The notes beneath the pieces were generated by a model. The model was not told the DNA's origin. It saw only the letters and a list, made by a program, of their open reading frames with translations, and made no database searches. Positions 63,580-64,000 of a stretch of DNA of 64,000 nucleotides are shown here, piece by piece. The stretch lies in contig JAQIJC010000001.1 in NCBI GenBank assembly GCA_036946405.1, forward strand, positions 627,001-691,000. Reading direction: 5' to 3'. The first letter of the stretch is position 1. Each line of letters starts with the position of its first letter. The position numbers and the translations under genes were made by a program. The stretch is from Sphingomonas phyllosphaerae (GTDB lineage: Bacteria > Pseudomonadota > Alphaproteobacteria > Sphingomonadales > Sphingomonadaceae).

Positions 63580-64000
63580 TTCTTCACCTCCGCAACGATG
63601 GCGGCAGGCGGCCCTTCGGCAAGCAGCGCCAGCGGTTTGCCATCGGGATCGAAGAGATAGATCTGACGGCTGTGATCCATCAGATAGCCGCCCTCGGTCC
63701 CGGCACCTCGCGCGAAATAGATGCCATATTCCTTTGCCACCTTCGCGATCTGCCCGGGCGTGCCGGTCAGTCCGACAAGCCGCGGGTGAAAGGCGGTGAC
63801 GAAGCGCTTGAGCGCGGCGGGCGTGTCACGCGCCGGATCGACGGTGATGAAGATCGGCACGATCTTCTTGCCGAGATCCGGATCGTCGTGCTCGATCGCC
63901 TTGAGCGCAGCGACGATGTTCTGCACGTCGGTCGGGCAGACATCGGGGCAGAAGGTGTAGCCGAAATAGACGATGCGATAGCGCCCGGTGAAATCACGAT
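63567..64000 (-). CDS. SCO family copper chaperone (5' end beyond window)
   Basis: The C-terminal 144 residues of a SCO1/SenC-type thioredoxin-fold protein that delivers copper to cytochrome c oxidase. The copper ligands are present: CPDVCPT and the later His in LMDHSRQIYLFDP. ITVDPARDTP is also typical. The N-terminal anchor lies outside the window. Confidence 0.92.
   Translation of the reverse strand, partial: RDFTGRYRIVYFGYTFCPDVCPTDVQNIVAALKAIEHDDPDLGKKIVPIFITVDPARDTPAALKRFVTAFHPRLVGLTGTPGQIAKVAKEYGIYFARGAGTEGGYLMDHSRQIYLFDPDGKPLALLAEGPPAAIVAEVKKWAR

Overview
The window is a GC-rich alphaproteobacterial chromosome segment, most like Sphingomonas or a close relative. Pointers to this are the order helicase / S4 protein / FdxA / CarD, the sucC-etfBA arrangement, the PEPxxWA-CTERM protein, the TonB receptor locus with SapC, cupin-like and tryptophan-halogenase genes, the carotenoid genes crtB, crtI and crtY, and two CtrA-type boxes. 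The genus is inferred from gene content; there is no rRNA in the window.

Layout. 1-4.5 kb: metX (cut by the left edge), a secreted PEP-CTERM protein, then hisC-tyrA. 4.6-11.7 kb: DUF1489 protein and an M23 peptidase, then helicase / S4 / fdxA / hydrolase / carD. 11.8-16.6 kb: two DUF2807 proteins, a SixA-type phosphatase and a DinG-type helicase. 16.9-24.1 kb: sucC, etfB, etfA, a cyclophilin, ung, a LOG-family enzyme and crtB. 24.2-32.4 kb: a glycan-uptake locus (tryptophan halogenase, cupin-like, SapC, a large TonB receptor) divergent from a GH43 glycosidase, with palindromes between. 32.5-38.3 kb: hisN, sterol desaturase, DUF2141, MipA/OmpV and two ferritin-like proteins. 38.3-44.3 kb: TPP riboswitch and thiC, then a lower-GC islet with a DUF3800 gene, an adjoining structured RNA candidate and an orphan antitoxin, then crtI-crtY. 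44.4-53 kb: peroxiredoxin, diguanylate cyclase, a sigma-54 promoter with two unannotated ~35-residue hydrophobic peptides, DUF1810, HerA, a TIGR02186/TauE pair and an NfrB-like glycosyltransferase pair. 53-64 kb: RcnB and BamE, a cytochrome bc1 chaperone with DUF177, ftsE-ftsX-ydcF-plsC, a zinc-ribbon protein, tRNA-Leu(GAG), a small hypothetical gene pair, a class A PBP, and YgjP, YcgN and SCO proteins (the last cut by the right edge).

Many neighbours overlap by four bases (ATGA or GTGA), so translationally coupled operons are common. Envelope biogenesis (M23, PBP1A, FtsEX, BamE, PlsC, MipA), carotenoid synthesis and central metabolism dominate. Several families of short palindromic repeats sit between genes, and one lies in frame inside the helicase gene.

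The best candidate for a little-described system is the DUF3800 gene with the folded RNA beginning a few bases after its stop codon. Next is the sigma-54-driven tandem micropeptide locus.
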